35,885 nucleotides of DNA from a virus. The DNA lies in IMG/VR virus record IMGVR_UViG_3300048927_000812, positions 1 to 35,885 of that record; one strand, given 5' to 3'. This document shows positions 1 to 7,007 of this stretch, in pieces; positions within the stretch are counted from its first letter, which is position 1, and each line of letters starts with the position of its first letter. The position numbers and the translations under genes were made by a program. The notes beneath the pieces are model-generated. The model worked only from the letters and a program-made list of their open reading frames with translations, did no database searches and was not told the DNA's origin.

Positions 1-1536
1 TTACGGCAATGACCAAGCCGCGCGCGGATCGCTGATCTTGCGCATTATGGGCGACCCGATCTTCACGACCCCGATCCCGCCCGCGTTTGAACGGAACTGG
101 ATCGTGATCGGGCGACTGGTCCATCGCAACCGATTGGCACCGGCAGTCGATTTCACCGGTAGCTTCACATCCAGCAGGTAGGTCCGCCCACCCCCGCCGT
201 TGCCGGTGAAGATGTTCGTCTCCCAGATCAACGCGTTGGCAGCGCTATACTGCTCATTCTGGGTCCAGATCGGTCCACCGCCAGTGTTGCTTGCGTTCCA
301 TGTCCACCCATCCCAGCCGTTCAGTTCGATCGGAATGAGCACCTGAACCCAATCACCCTCCGCAACACCGAGGATTGTGAAGCTAATGTCGGCGGTCGTC
401 GTTAACCGAAACTGATGCAGGGTCGTGCCATCATTGACCGACGTGATGGTCAACACCTGCTTCTCGTTGCCAATTGCGATAACTTCTTTGCTGGCAACAG
501 CCGTCGATGTGCCGACCGGCCGCGTCACGCTGAAGCCGGTAGCTACGTTGCCGGTAATTCCCGTCGCCTTGCCGCCGCTCGTTCCGGGCAGGCCAGCATA
601 GGGGAAAAGATTTCCCGACAGCGGATCAACGTTCCGGTCGTCACCAGCAGTAACCATGGACTGGAGGATCGGCATCAGCGAGTTCGCCAGCACGGTTGCG
701 CCATAAGATGACGGGTGGACACCATCGCTGCCGATAATCGCGGTATCTCCAGTTCCCCAGGTGGACGACGCCGTAGCGTCGATCGCGGTCGTGTCCCAAA
801 CCTTCACGCCATACCGAGAGGATTGCTTCAAAATCCAGTTGTTGAGCGTATTAATAGAGGCCAGTCGGGCATCACTGGCAGCCCAATCGAAGCGCCAACC
901 CGCCGTCTTGATGACCACCCACACTCCAGCGTTGTTGAAAAGGCTGATCTGTCGATCGAGATGAGCGATGATGGCCGCGATACTGTTGTCGCCAGTGCCG
1001 CTCAGTCCACTGGAAATATCATTTGTGCCAATGTCCAGCACAATGATGTCAGGCTTGCGAGCGAGAGCATAGGACGAGCGATTGATCGTCCCCGGTATGT
1101 TGGCGCTATTGTAGATCAAATGATCACCGGACAGCCCCTGCTGTGATCCCGTTACAGCATTCCCCCCAACCGGCATCCGCCAGGGCATGTCTATCGATTC
1201 CTGCGCAAAGGTATCGAGGTTGAATCGTCCATCCTGATATTTGATTGGATAGAGATAGCTCTGCGGCGTCTCGCTAGTCCCCTGATGTCCATTGGTTGCG
1301 GTCTGGCTGGCGAGATAACGGCTATAGGTGCCGCGACCCATGAAACTGTGCCCCACCCCCATGACCTTCGCGCCGGTAGCGAGAGGCAGGGACGGCAGCG
1401 TGCGTTTCGGGAAACCATAGGCTGCCCCGACGGCGGTCGGCGTATCGCCCACGACCTGCGCGGCAGTGGGCTGCACCGCCACCGCGAAGAGTGGCAACAC
1501 CATTTGCAAAAGCAAAATGGAAAGCAGCTTGCGCAT
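1..1536 (-). CDS. Secreted SGNH/GDSL-family hydrolase
   Basis: The 511-residue protein has a Sec signal peptide (residues 1 to about 26: KLL near the N-terminus, a hydrophobic core, then TAAQ). SGNH hydrolase blocks follow. Block I is GHSFMG with the nucleophile at Ser64, with His where the usual Asp of GDS stands. Block III is DIGTND with Asn172, and block V is SDGVHP with Asp271 and His274. These enzymes remove acyl groups from sugars or lipids. The C-terminal 200 residues look like a beta-rich carbohydrate-binding or jelly-roll module and have no motif I can name. It is the last gene of the late operon, and its ATG overlaps the stop of the upstream gene (TGATG). Because it has a signal peptide and lies beyond the lysis genes, it may be exported by the infected or lysogenic host rather than built into the virion. 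The substrate is unknown. Confidence 0.85.
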   Translation of the reverse strand: MRKLLSILLLQMVLPLFAVAVQPTAAQVVGDTPTAVGAAYGFPKRTLPSLPLATGAKVMGVGHSFMGRGTYSRYLASQTATNGHQGTSETPQSYLYPIKYQDGRFNLDTFAQESIDMPWRMPVGGNAVTGSQQGLSGDHLIYNSANIPGTINRSSYALARKPDIIVLDIGTNDISSGLSGTGDNSIAAIIAHLDRQISLFNNAGVWVVIKTAGWRFDWAASDARLASINTLNNWILKQSSRYGVKVWDTTAIDATASSTWGTGDTAIIGSDGVHPSSYGATVLANSLMPILQSMVTAGDDRNVDPLSGNLFPYAGLPGTSGGKATGITGNVATGFSVTRPVGTSTAVASKEVIAIGNEKQVLTITSVNDGTTLHQFRLTTTADISFTILGVAEGDWVQVLIPIELNGWDGWTWNASNTGGGPIWTQNEQYSAANALIWETNIFTGNGGGGRTYLLDVKLPVKSTAGANRLRWTSRPITIQFRSNAGGIGVVKIGSPIMRKISDPRAAWSLP

Positions 1537-2003
1537 CAGGGCACCCTCACCAGCGTTGCGTTACATGCTGTCGCGCCGCTCACCGTGGCATCGATGACAG
1601 CCCCGGCAGCCAGCGTGACCAGCGTCCCCCCTCCGCTGTCAGCAGCGGTCTTGCTCAGCAGCGTCAGCATCGTCGCGCCATCCGGACCGCGATAGCGGAT
1701 GCTCAGCGTCCCATAGGCCGAGCAGAGCTGACTGACAACATAGCGCCCGCCAGCGACCGTCACGGACGAAGCAGGGACATTGGCCGCCACCAACCCAAAG
1801 GAGTCGGCAAAGCCGGTCGTAGGAAGCGGCGCCGTCGCGGACACTGGCGCGCACGTACCATCCAATTGCTTGACGCAGGTCGCCTGCATTGGCGCATAGC
1901 CTGCGGGCGCCTGCACCGATGATGCGGCCGCCTGAGCGAGTGCTGCGCTGGGCACTGCAAAAAGGGCAAGCGCCAGCGCAGGTGCCCACCGAAAGATGTT
2001 CAT
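1536..2003 (-). CDS. Small exported protein of unknown function
   Basis: This 155-residue protein starts at the ATG at 2003, which has AGGGA six bases upstream; the in-frame ATG 18 bases earlier has no ribosome binding site. Residues 1 to about 23 form a clear Sec signal peptide ending SAALA-Q. The mature part contains four Cys residues (enough for two disulfides), the phrase APVSATAPLPT and a beta-rich Gly/Thr/Ala C-terminal half. It is translationally coupled (TGATG) to the secreted SGNH hydrolase downstream, so the two are probably exported together. The family is not recognised. A role in surface modification or as a partner of the hydrolase is inference from position and the shared signal peptides. 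Confidence 0.75.
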   Translation of the reverse strand: MNIFRWAPALALALFAVPSAALAQAAASSVQAPAGYAPMQATCVKQLDGTCAPVSATAPLPTTGFADSFGLVAANVPASSVTVAGGRYVVSQLCSAYGTLSIRYRGPDGATMLTLLSKTAADSGGGTLVTLAAGAVIDATVSGATACNATLVRVP

Positions 2004-2058
2004 TGGATTTCCCTTCATCAAATGGGAGTGAAGATGTTGCTGTCAGGCCAGAGCGACT

Positions 2059-2613
2059 TCAGCCGCCCTCTCTGCCGTTTGCTGGCGCTGCTGGCGAAAA
2101 GACGACTGCCCCCTGTTCCGTCACCCACTGACGCAACGCGACAAGGTTCCACGCCTGCCGCTCAGCTATTCGGAGCTTGGCAAGAAGTCCGTTACAATCG
2201 GCCCCTGCATAAGCTCGGCAGGTGGCTTCGCTGGCGATGGACACTGGAGCCGGGTCGGAACTGCGGAGATCGCTTCGGGCCGCGAGTTGCACGCGCACAC
2301 GGTCATAGCGAGCATCAACATCGGCAAGGCGCGCCTCATAGTCATTTCTGTTCCTTTCGTTGATTGCGGTCTGATCGGCCTTCACGCGCTCGACAGTGGC
2401 CGCCGCCTGCTGCTGGGCGGCGGCGGTCGCAGCGCGATAGTTGGCGACGGTCTGCTGGTGGGCCTGCTGTTCGGCTGCGCGACCCGTCCGGGCGGAGTCA
2501 CGTTCGGCGGTGCGAGCCTCAACCATAAGCAGCAGCACAGCGACGATGACGACGAGAACAGCGATCACCCCTTCGCGCCACCAGCGAGAGGCAATGGCGA
2601 ACGCCGCGCTCAT
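2059..2613 (-). CDS. Rz-like inner-membrane spanin (i-spanin)
   Basis: The 184-residue protein has one N-terminal transmembrane helix (about residues 15-31, Val/Ala/Leu-rich) followed by a long Ala/Gln/Arg/Glu-rich helical segment (about 32-110) with coiled-coil character. This is the topology of phage Rz proteins, which span the periplasm and fuse the inner and outer membranes after endolysin action. Two Cys near the C-terminus (TCRAYAGADC) could form a disulfide. It overlaps the holin gene by four bases (ATGA) and follows the endolysin, a standard lysis cassette order. A complete Rz1-type reading frame lies inside it in the +1 frame (separate entry), which strongly supports the Rz assignment. 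There is no clear sequence identity with lambda Rz; the assignment rests on topology, position and the nested partner. Confidence 0.8.
   Translation of the reverse strand: MSAAFAIASRWWREGVIAVLVVIVAVLLLMVEARTAERDSARTGRAAEQQAHQQTVANYRAATAAAQQQAAATVERVKADQTAINERNRNDYEARLADVDARYDRVRVQLAARSDLRSSDPAPVSIASEATCRAYAGADCNGLLAKLRIAERQAWNLVALRQWVTEQGAVVFSPAAPANGREGG
2166..2345 (-). CDS. Rz1-like outer-membrane lipoprotein (o-spanin), nested in the Rz gene
   Basis: A 59-codon frame starts at ATG 2345 and ends at TAG 2166-2168, wholly inside the i-spanin gene in the +1 frame. AAGGA lies six bases upstream of the ATG. The product begins MTMRRALPMLMLAMTV: two Arg, then a hydrophobic stretch, then VCAC, a lipobox-like site with Cys19 as the likely lipidated residue (Cys at -2 is unusual). 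The predicted mature chain of 41 residues has eight prolines and a segment QCPSPAKPPAELMQ that closely resembles the Pro-rich part of lambda Rz1. Signal, lipobox, length, Pro content, ribosome binding site and full nesting all match the lambda Rz/Rz1 arrangement. In the envelope it would sit in the outer membrane and bind the periplasmic end of Rz. Confidence 0.82.
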   Translation of the reverse strand: MTMRRALPMLMLAMTVCACNSRPEAISAVPTRLQCPSPAKPPAELMQGPIVTDFLPSSE

Positions 2614-2882
2614 GGCCGTTCCTCCAGCGCGACCGGATCAGCAGGCGGCAGCTTTGCAATCAGCCGTTCGTTCACGGTCTCGCTGGTGTCGCGTGCCTTG
2701 AAGGTGCCGATGACGCCGATCAGACCCGTGACGGCGGCGCCGATGAAGCCGAGCGCGGCAACGATCTGCGCGAGATGGGAATCCGGCTCGACGGAAACGC
2801 AGATGATCGCAGCGACGATCGACATGATGACGATCGCGGCCAGCGTCGCCAGATAGGCGACGACGTTGTGGCGATTGTTCAT
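2610..2882 (-). CDS. Putative holin (two transmembrane segments)
   Basis: The 90-residue protein has two predicted membrane helices (about 8-30 and 38-61), separated by a short acidic loop (VEPDSH), and a charged C-terminal tail with both Lys/Arg and Glu. Size, topology and position fit a class II-type holin: its gene overlaps the endolysin stop by four bases (ATGA) and the spanin start by four bases (ATGA). A holin would form the timed inner-membrane lesion that releases the endolysin. Holins have little sequence conservation, so this is an assignment by topology and neighbourhood. The 125-residue membrane protein at 3456-3833 is a possible alternative or an antiholin-like partner. Confidence 0.75.
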   Translation of the reverse strand: MNNRHNVVAYLATLAAIVIMSIVAAIICVSVEPDSHLAQIVAALGFIGAAVTGLIGVIGTFKARDTSETVNERLIAKLPPADPVALEERP

Positions 2883-3394
2883 GCCTCATCCCTCGAAATG
2901 GGGGCGCCGACCGCCGACAGCCTCACCGGCCCACCGATGACGGGCCAGCCCTTGGGCCACCGCCGCGCGATGCAGCGCGATTTCTCCAGCCGCATGATGC
3001 TGACCGCGTCGCCCTGATTGCCGCCCAGGACATGATAATGGCTGGCGTCCTCGCCCACATAGAAGGCGACATGGCCGCCGCCAGTCCGCTCGAATACGAG
3101 GATTGCGCCGGGGGCGAGCCGATCGGCGGCAATGACGCTGCCCCATGTCGCCCACGCCTTGGCGCGAACGCCAACCTTCATTTCATCGAGCGAAACACCG
3201 GCTGCGCGAAGGCAGTTAGCAACGAACAGCCCGCACCACGGCACGCTGTCGGCATTATAGACGATGCCCAGCACTCTGACGCCGAGCTGCTTTGCCCAGG
3301 CTAGGATGGATGGATTGTTGGCGGCCCCGGCAGCTTCACGCGTGCCGAGAAGCGCCCGCGCAGCCGTCAGCCATGCAGGGTTGGTAGAACCCAT
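2879..3394 (-). CDS. Endolysin, CHAP/NlpC-P60-like amidase (TIGR02594-type)
   Basis: The start is taken at ATG 3394, which has GGGAG seven bases upstream. The open frame continues 29 codons further but that part looks non-coding. The 171-residue protein has the papain-like hallmarks of the TIGR02594/CHAP group: PWCGLFVANCLR with the nucleophile Cys, and GGGHVAFYVGE with the catalytic His about 65 residues later, followed by a LGGNQGD segment typical of the family. Such enzymes cut amide bonds in peptidoglycan. There is no signal peptide, so release would depend on the holin. It is followed without a gap by holin and spanin genes, forming the lysis cassette. Confidence 0.85.
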   Translation of the reverse strand: MGSTNPAWLTAARALLGTREAAGAANNPSILAWAKQLGVRVLGIVYNADSVPWCGLFVANCLRAAGVSLDEMKVGVRAKAWATWGSVIAADRLAPGAILVFERTGGGHVAFYVGEDASHYHVLGGNQGDAVSIMRLEKSRCIARRWPKGWPVIGGPVRLSAVGAPISRDEA

Positions 3395-3455
3395 GTCAGT
3401 CTCCCATGAAAATGGGCGCCTGAAGCGCCCGAAAATTCCGTAATGTGCGGATAGA

Positions 3456-3833
3456 TCAGCCCGAACCCAGCAGCCGGTCATGAGCCGCGATGGTGGCCCC
3501 TAGTTGCCGGGCCTGCCCCTCGCCATCGACATAGGCTTGCAAGCGCGTAAGCCTCGCCTCGGTATCCCGTTTCGATGAGTGACAATCCTCGACTTCCACC
3601 TCCAGCTTCTCGATGCGCTCGTCCTGTGATTTGAGCCGGGCTTCCAGTGTCAGCCGGTAGCTCTTCCAACTTTGATCCAGTTCGGCGCGCTGCTGGTCGT
3701 TCACCGCCGCCACCCTGTCCGCGCGGCCAGTCAACCAGAGAATGAGCCAGCGCATCCCGTAGAGACCGCCGCCCAAACTCAAGCCGCCCGCCGCGACCTG
3801 CGCCACTTCACCCGCCAGACCGCCTTCGCTCAT
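3456..3833 (-). CDS. Membrane-anchored coiled-coil phage protein
   Basis: The 125-residue protein has a Gly/Leu-rich hydrophobic stretch plus MRWLILWL (about residues 14-34), then a charged helical segment (about 40-95) with heptad-like spacing of Leu/Val and many Lys/Glu, suggesting a coiled coil. The start has a strong purine-rich ribosome binding site (AAGGGGGA). Position between the tail genes and the endolysin resembles small membrane/coiled-coil proteins of Mu-like and related prophages (DUF2730-like), some of which sit in lysis cassettes. I cannot assign a function. It might be a second holin, an antiholin or an unrelated membrane protein. Confidence 0.7.
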   Translation of the reverse strand: MSEGGLAGEVAQVAAGGLSLGGGLYGMRWLILWLTGRADRVAAVNDQQRAELDQSWKSYRLTLEARLKSQDERIEKLEVEVEDCHSSKRDTEARLTRLQAYVDGEGQARQLGATIAAHDRLLGSG

Positions 3834-3873
3834 CTTTCCCCCTTCAATTCCGAAACGATGTTGGAGCCGCTGA

Positions 3874-4791
3874 TCAGCTGAAGACGTTGCGCTTGATGAC
3901 GCGGTCCCAGTCCGCCTCCAGCACGTCGATCGGCGAGCGGCCAGATCGGGCGAGGTTTTCGATGAACCCGCGATAGCAGCGATAGCCCTGATACTGGTTC
4001 GAGAAGCTGACGAACATTTCCGTCACGCCGAAGGTTGGGACGCGGGCCGAGAAGTTCGCGCTGTTGTCCGCGCCGACAGCGCCAGTCGAAGTCTTGCGTC
4101 CAGCCGCCGTCCGCACGGTCAGCCCCACGCCATCAGCGTTGCGCCAATAAGCGATCTGTGCCAGCGTCCCCAAATCGGCCACGTCCAGCGAAACCGCCAG
4201 ATTGACCGCCGCGTTCACCGCTGTCTGCCGCCTCGCCTCGATCCGGCGGGTAGCGACCAGGCCGATTAGCACCAACTCTGGATTGCTGTTCATCCCCGCC
4301 GACCCGAAGGATGCCGAGAAGATCGGGGAAATCGTGCCGGTGTTGAAGTTCGCGTCCAGCGGAAGCTTGCAATATTGCACTGCCAGAAAGCGCTGCGACG
4401 CGCCGGGGAACGCAGCACCGGCAGGAGCCGCGCTCCAGATATCCGCCAGCGCCGCAGCAGGTCCGGTGAAGATATTCTGCCGCACCGTGACGCCCGAAAA
4501 GTCGAACCCGCCACCCGCATAGGTCAGCCGCGCATTGGTGCCAGGCGAATTGACCCCGCCTGCCCCCGCGCGCTCTGCCATGTCGGTGATCACCGCCGCC
4601 ACGCCGGGATCGGCCGCAGCCGGACGACCACTGGGCGGACCACCGGGATAACACCAAGGGAAGGCGAGATCGAACAGGTATCGGACGCCCCCATTATCGT
4701 CGCGCACCAGCGCATCCCGCACCGGGAACGGCAGGCTGGTATCATCGGAGGGGACGGGGGAAATAAGGGCGGGAACGCCGACAATGGCCAT
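3874..4791 (-). CDS. Phage structural protein, probable tail-tip or fibre component
   Basis: The 305-residue protein starts at ATG 4791 with AAGGA eight bases upstream. It has no signal peptide. Residues 1 to about 60 are Pro-rich; the rest is Gly/Ala/Ser/Thr and aromatic-rich in the way of beta-sandwich (LamG/concanavalin-like) phage proteins. It ends with a distinctive YRGFIENLARSGRSPIDVL segment. It lies immediately downstream of the 677-residue tail SGNH hydrolase, so it probably belongs to the same tail-tip or adsorption apparatus. The fold assignment is inference; no catalytic motif is visible. Confidence 0.65.
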   Translation of the reverse strand: MAIVGVPALISPVPSDDTSLPFPVRDALVRDDNGGVRYLFDLAFPWCYPGGPPSGRPAAADPGVAAVITDMAERAGAGGVNSPGTNARLTYAGGGFDFSGVTVRQNIFTGPAAALADIWSAAPAGAAFPGASQRFLAVQYCKLPLDANFNTGTISPIFSASFGSAGMNSNPELVLIGLVATRRIEARRQTAVNAAVNLAVSLDVADLGTLAQIAYWRNADGVGLTVRTAAGRKTSTGAVGADNSANFSARVPTFGVTEMFVSFSNQYQGYRCYRGFIENLARSGRSPIDVLEADWDRVIKRNVFS

Positions 4792-4803
4792 GGTGATAGT
4801 CCT

Positions 4804-6837
4804 TCAGATGGATTGGGTAGCGAGGCGGAGATAGGCGTCGGCGATGACCCGCCCGCCCGTCGCCGGTTCGGGGTGGATCAGGTCGGCGTTGAACCATGGC
4901 CGCTCCGGGTTAGCGGCGGCATAGGCGAAGGCGTAGTTGGCGGGCGATCCGAAATAATATTGCAGGTCCAGATGCGCGCATGCGGACTGCACCGCGAGCC
5001 GTCGCTGCGCCGAGGCAAGCTCGGCCATCGGCCTCACATTGTTGGTTCGCTGGTTCTCAGGCGGCGTGGATAGGAGAATATCGCAGGCCGGGCGGGCGGC
5101 GCGGATATTGCCGACGACCGTGGCGAGCTGGTTGGCGAAACCGTTGCCGTCGAACCATGGCTGGTCGTTCGTCCCGAACAGCAGGATGGACAGATGAGGC
5201 GCGAGCTTGCCGATCGCGGCTGACCAGCCCGCTGCGGGCATGGATGACCAGTGCTGGCTGTGCGACCCACTCGACGCGATCTTCTGTACGCGGATGCCCG
5301 GCGCGTTGCTGCGCATATCGACGCCAGCCAGGGCGACGTTACCGGACATGACGCGCAGCCGCGCCGTGGCCGCCGTCGCGGGCAGGCCCGGCAGCAGGAC
5401 ACTGCCGCCGCCCGTCGTGGTCAGCGCGATGTCGGCGGAATAGGTCGCGCCGTCATCCCAACTGACCCGAATAACGCCGGTGCCGTCGCCACCATAGAAC
5501 AGCTCCGCCGCATTGTGGCCTGCGGGGAAATTCCACCGCGCATAAGCGCCCGCCGTGCTGCTGGTGACAAGGCCGAGGCTTGGCACCGCATCGACCGTCT
5601 GGCGATAGGTGCAGTCCCATGCGCCGATCAACTGGCAGATCGTCACCTGATTGCCGAAGCAAGCGCCCCTGTCCATGTTGACGGGCTGGTTGCCCGCGCT
5701 CCACGTCCCGGTGAAAGGCGCGGTGAGCCAGGGAAAGCCCAGCCAGCCGACGCCCGCCAGCCCATATTCTGCGATCAGCGTCTGTGCGAAGGGGCCGACC
5801 CAGCGCGAAACATTTTGCGAATAGCTGTCGCCCAGGATGCAGATGACCAGTTGCGCGCTTTCGCCCAGCAGCAATTGCCGCAGGCGCAGGCGAGTTTCCT
5901 GCAACAGCCATGCGCCATAGGTCGGCCCGATCGGGTCGCCATAGGCGGTCAGGCCGGTGTCGATGCGCTGGGCGAGCGTCAGGCGGCTTCCGCGCGCGTC
6001 GGCCACTTCCTTGGCGGTCGCCGCCGCCGCATCGCTGCCGCCGCCCCCGATCCGGGATATCAACCGCCCGAAGCTGGTCAGCACCAGCAGCTGCGCATCG
6101 TCCACCGTTTCGAAGCTGCTGATCGACAGCGCCTCGCTCACCTCCTCTTCCGCCAGCCGGATGACCTCGCGCCCGCCGGGCGACAGGATCATCATGCGGG
6201 CAGGCTCCAGCGTTTCGAACAGCGCACCCTCGACGAATGCGGACGTGTCGATCGGCGCGGGCGGCAGCGCTGCCGGTTCGCCGATCGCGCCAATCAGCTT
6301 TCCGTTGGGGCTGAGGATCAGCATGTCCACGGGATCGAGCGTTTCGAACGATCCGCCCGCGACGAGATTGGAGATATCGACCGCCGCCGCTGCCGCCGCG
6401 GACTGCCCCACCGCAGCGACCTGACGACCGTTGGGCGACAGGATCAGGAAGGTGATCGGCTCGATCGTCTCGAACAGGTCGAACTTTACGGCGGCATCCG
6501 TCAGCGTGTTGAGCAGTCGGCCGTTGTCCGACAGGACCAGCGTCACGCCTTCATAGGCGAGGGTTTCGAACACGCTCGACCGGGTTAGGTTGAGCGCCGC
6601 GACCGCTGCCGCAAGTTGGGCGATAGCGGCCGAGGGATCGCCATGCAGGATTTGCAGCTTGGCCGGGCATGGGATCAGCACCACCGTGCCATCGGGCTGG
6701 GTGAAGGGATAATTGCCGTTCAGCGACGGCCCCCCATTCACGCGCCCCGCAGTCCATTCGGCCAGTTCGCCCTGAAGGCTGGCGAGCTTACCGACGACGG
6801 CAATCATCTGTGCCGCCGCTTCAGCCCATGTCGTCAT
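4804..6837 (-). CDS. Tail-associated SGNH hydrolase with N-terminal repeats
   Basis: The 677-residue protein has no signal peptide. Residues 1-85 form a possible attachment domain. Residues 90-265 hold five repeats starting FET and carrying LILSPNGR-like cores. From about 300 onward it is an SGNH esterase: ILGDSYS with nucleophile Ser338, FGTNDQP with Asn557, and NADLIHP with Asp652 and His655. A beta-rich insert (about 375-510) sits between blocks I and III. Such tail esterases deacetylate or otherwise trim surface polysaccharide during adsorption. The gene overlaps the 57-residue gene upstream by four bases (ATGA) and sits among tail-tip genes, so it is probably a virion component. It and the secreted 511-residue SGNH protein share the catalytic blocks but not the N-terminal architecture. 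Confidence 0.85.
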   Translation of the reverse strand: MTTWAEAAAQMIAVVGKLASLQGELAEWTAGRVNGGPSLNGNYPFTQPDGTVVLIPCPAKLQILHGDPSAAIAQLAAAVAALNLTRSSVFETLAYEGVTLVLSDNGRLLNTLTDAAVKFDLFETIEPITFLILSPNGRQVAAVGQSAAAAAAVDISNLVAGGSFETLDPVDMLILSPNGKLIGAIGEPAALPPAPIDTSAFVEGALFETLEPARMMILSPGGREVIRLAEEEVSEALSISSFETVDDAQLLVLTSFGRLISRIGGGGSDAAAATAKEVADARGSRLTLAQRIDTGLTAYGDPIGPTYGAWLLQETRLRLRQLLLGESAQLVICILGDSYSQNVSRWVGPFAQTLIAEYGLAGVGWLGFPWLTAPFTGTWSAGNQPVNMDRGACFGNQVTICQLIGAWDCTYRQTVDAVPSLGLVTSSTAGAYARWNFPAGHNAAELFYGGDGTGVIRVSWDDGATYSADIALTTTGGGSVLLPGLPATAATARLRVMSGNVALAGVDMRSNAPGIRVQKIASSGSHSQHWSSMPAAGWSAAIGKLAPHLSILLFGTNDQPWFDGNGFANQLATVVGNIRAARPACDILLSTPPENQRTNNVRPMAELASAQRRLAVQSACAHLDLQYYFGSPANYAFAYAAANPERPWFNADLIHPEPATGGRVIADAYLRLATQSI
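6043..6570 (-). repeat. Five tandem FET-LILSPNGR protein repeats in the tail hydrolase
   Basis: Residues 90-265 contain five degenerate repeats, beginning FET at residues 90, 122, 164, 207 and 242 (spacing 32, 42, 43 and 35). Each has FET(L/I/V) followed after about 8 residues by a hydrophobic (L/M)(I/V)L(S/T), then NG(R/K) or GGR or FGR. The second to fourth copies are best conserved and are separated by Ala/Pro-rich linkers. This looks like a beta-hairpin repeat stalk between virion attachment and enzyme. Confidence 0.8.
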
Positions 6838-7007
6838 GCGATCGGCACCAACTGGCCGTCGACCACGCGATGGGTCGAGTCATAGTCGAAGCGATATTCT
6901 TCGACGGCGATCCACGCGACGCCGCTGTCGTCCAATCCCTCCAGCGACCCGGTATAGGTCTGAAGGATAACGCCGGTGGCTGCATCGTAAATGACAGCGG
7001 TGATCAT
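6834..7007 (-). CDS. Small tail-region protein, 57 residues
   Basis: The start is ATG 7007, which overlaps the stop of the upstream 836-residue tail protein (TGATG). Its own stop overlaps the start of the SGNH tail protein (ATGA). A longer frame upstream would run inside the tail gene and is unlikely. The sequence (starting MITAVIYDAATGVI and ending VVDGQLVPIA) is soluble, with alternating hydrophobic residues suggesting a small beta domain. Similar short proteins between tail-tip genes often act as assembly chaperones or adaptors. That is analogy only. Confidence 0.65.
   Translation of the reverse strand: MITAVIYDAATGVILQTYTGSLEGLDDSGVAWIAVEEYRFDYDSTHRVVDGQLVPIA

Noticed and set aside
5251-6588. 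445-codon plus-strand open frame
   Set aside because: It lies opposite the tail SGNH gene, has Arg/Gln/Asp-rich composition and no motif; a GC-rich shadow frame.
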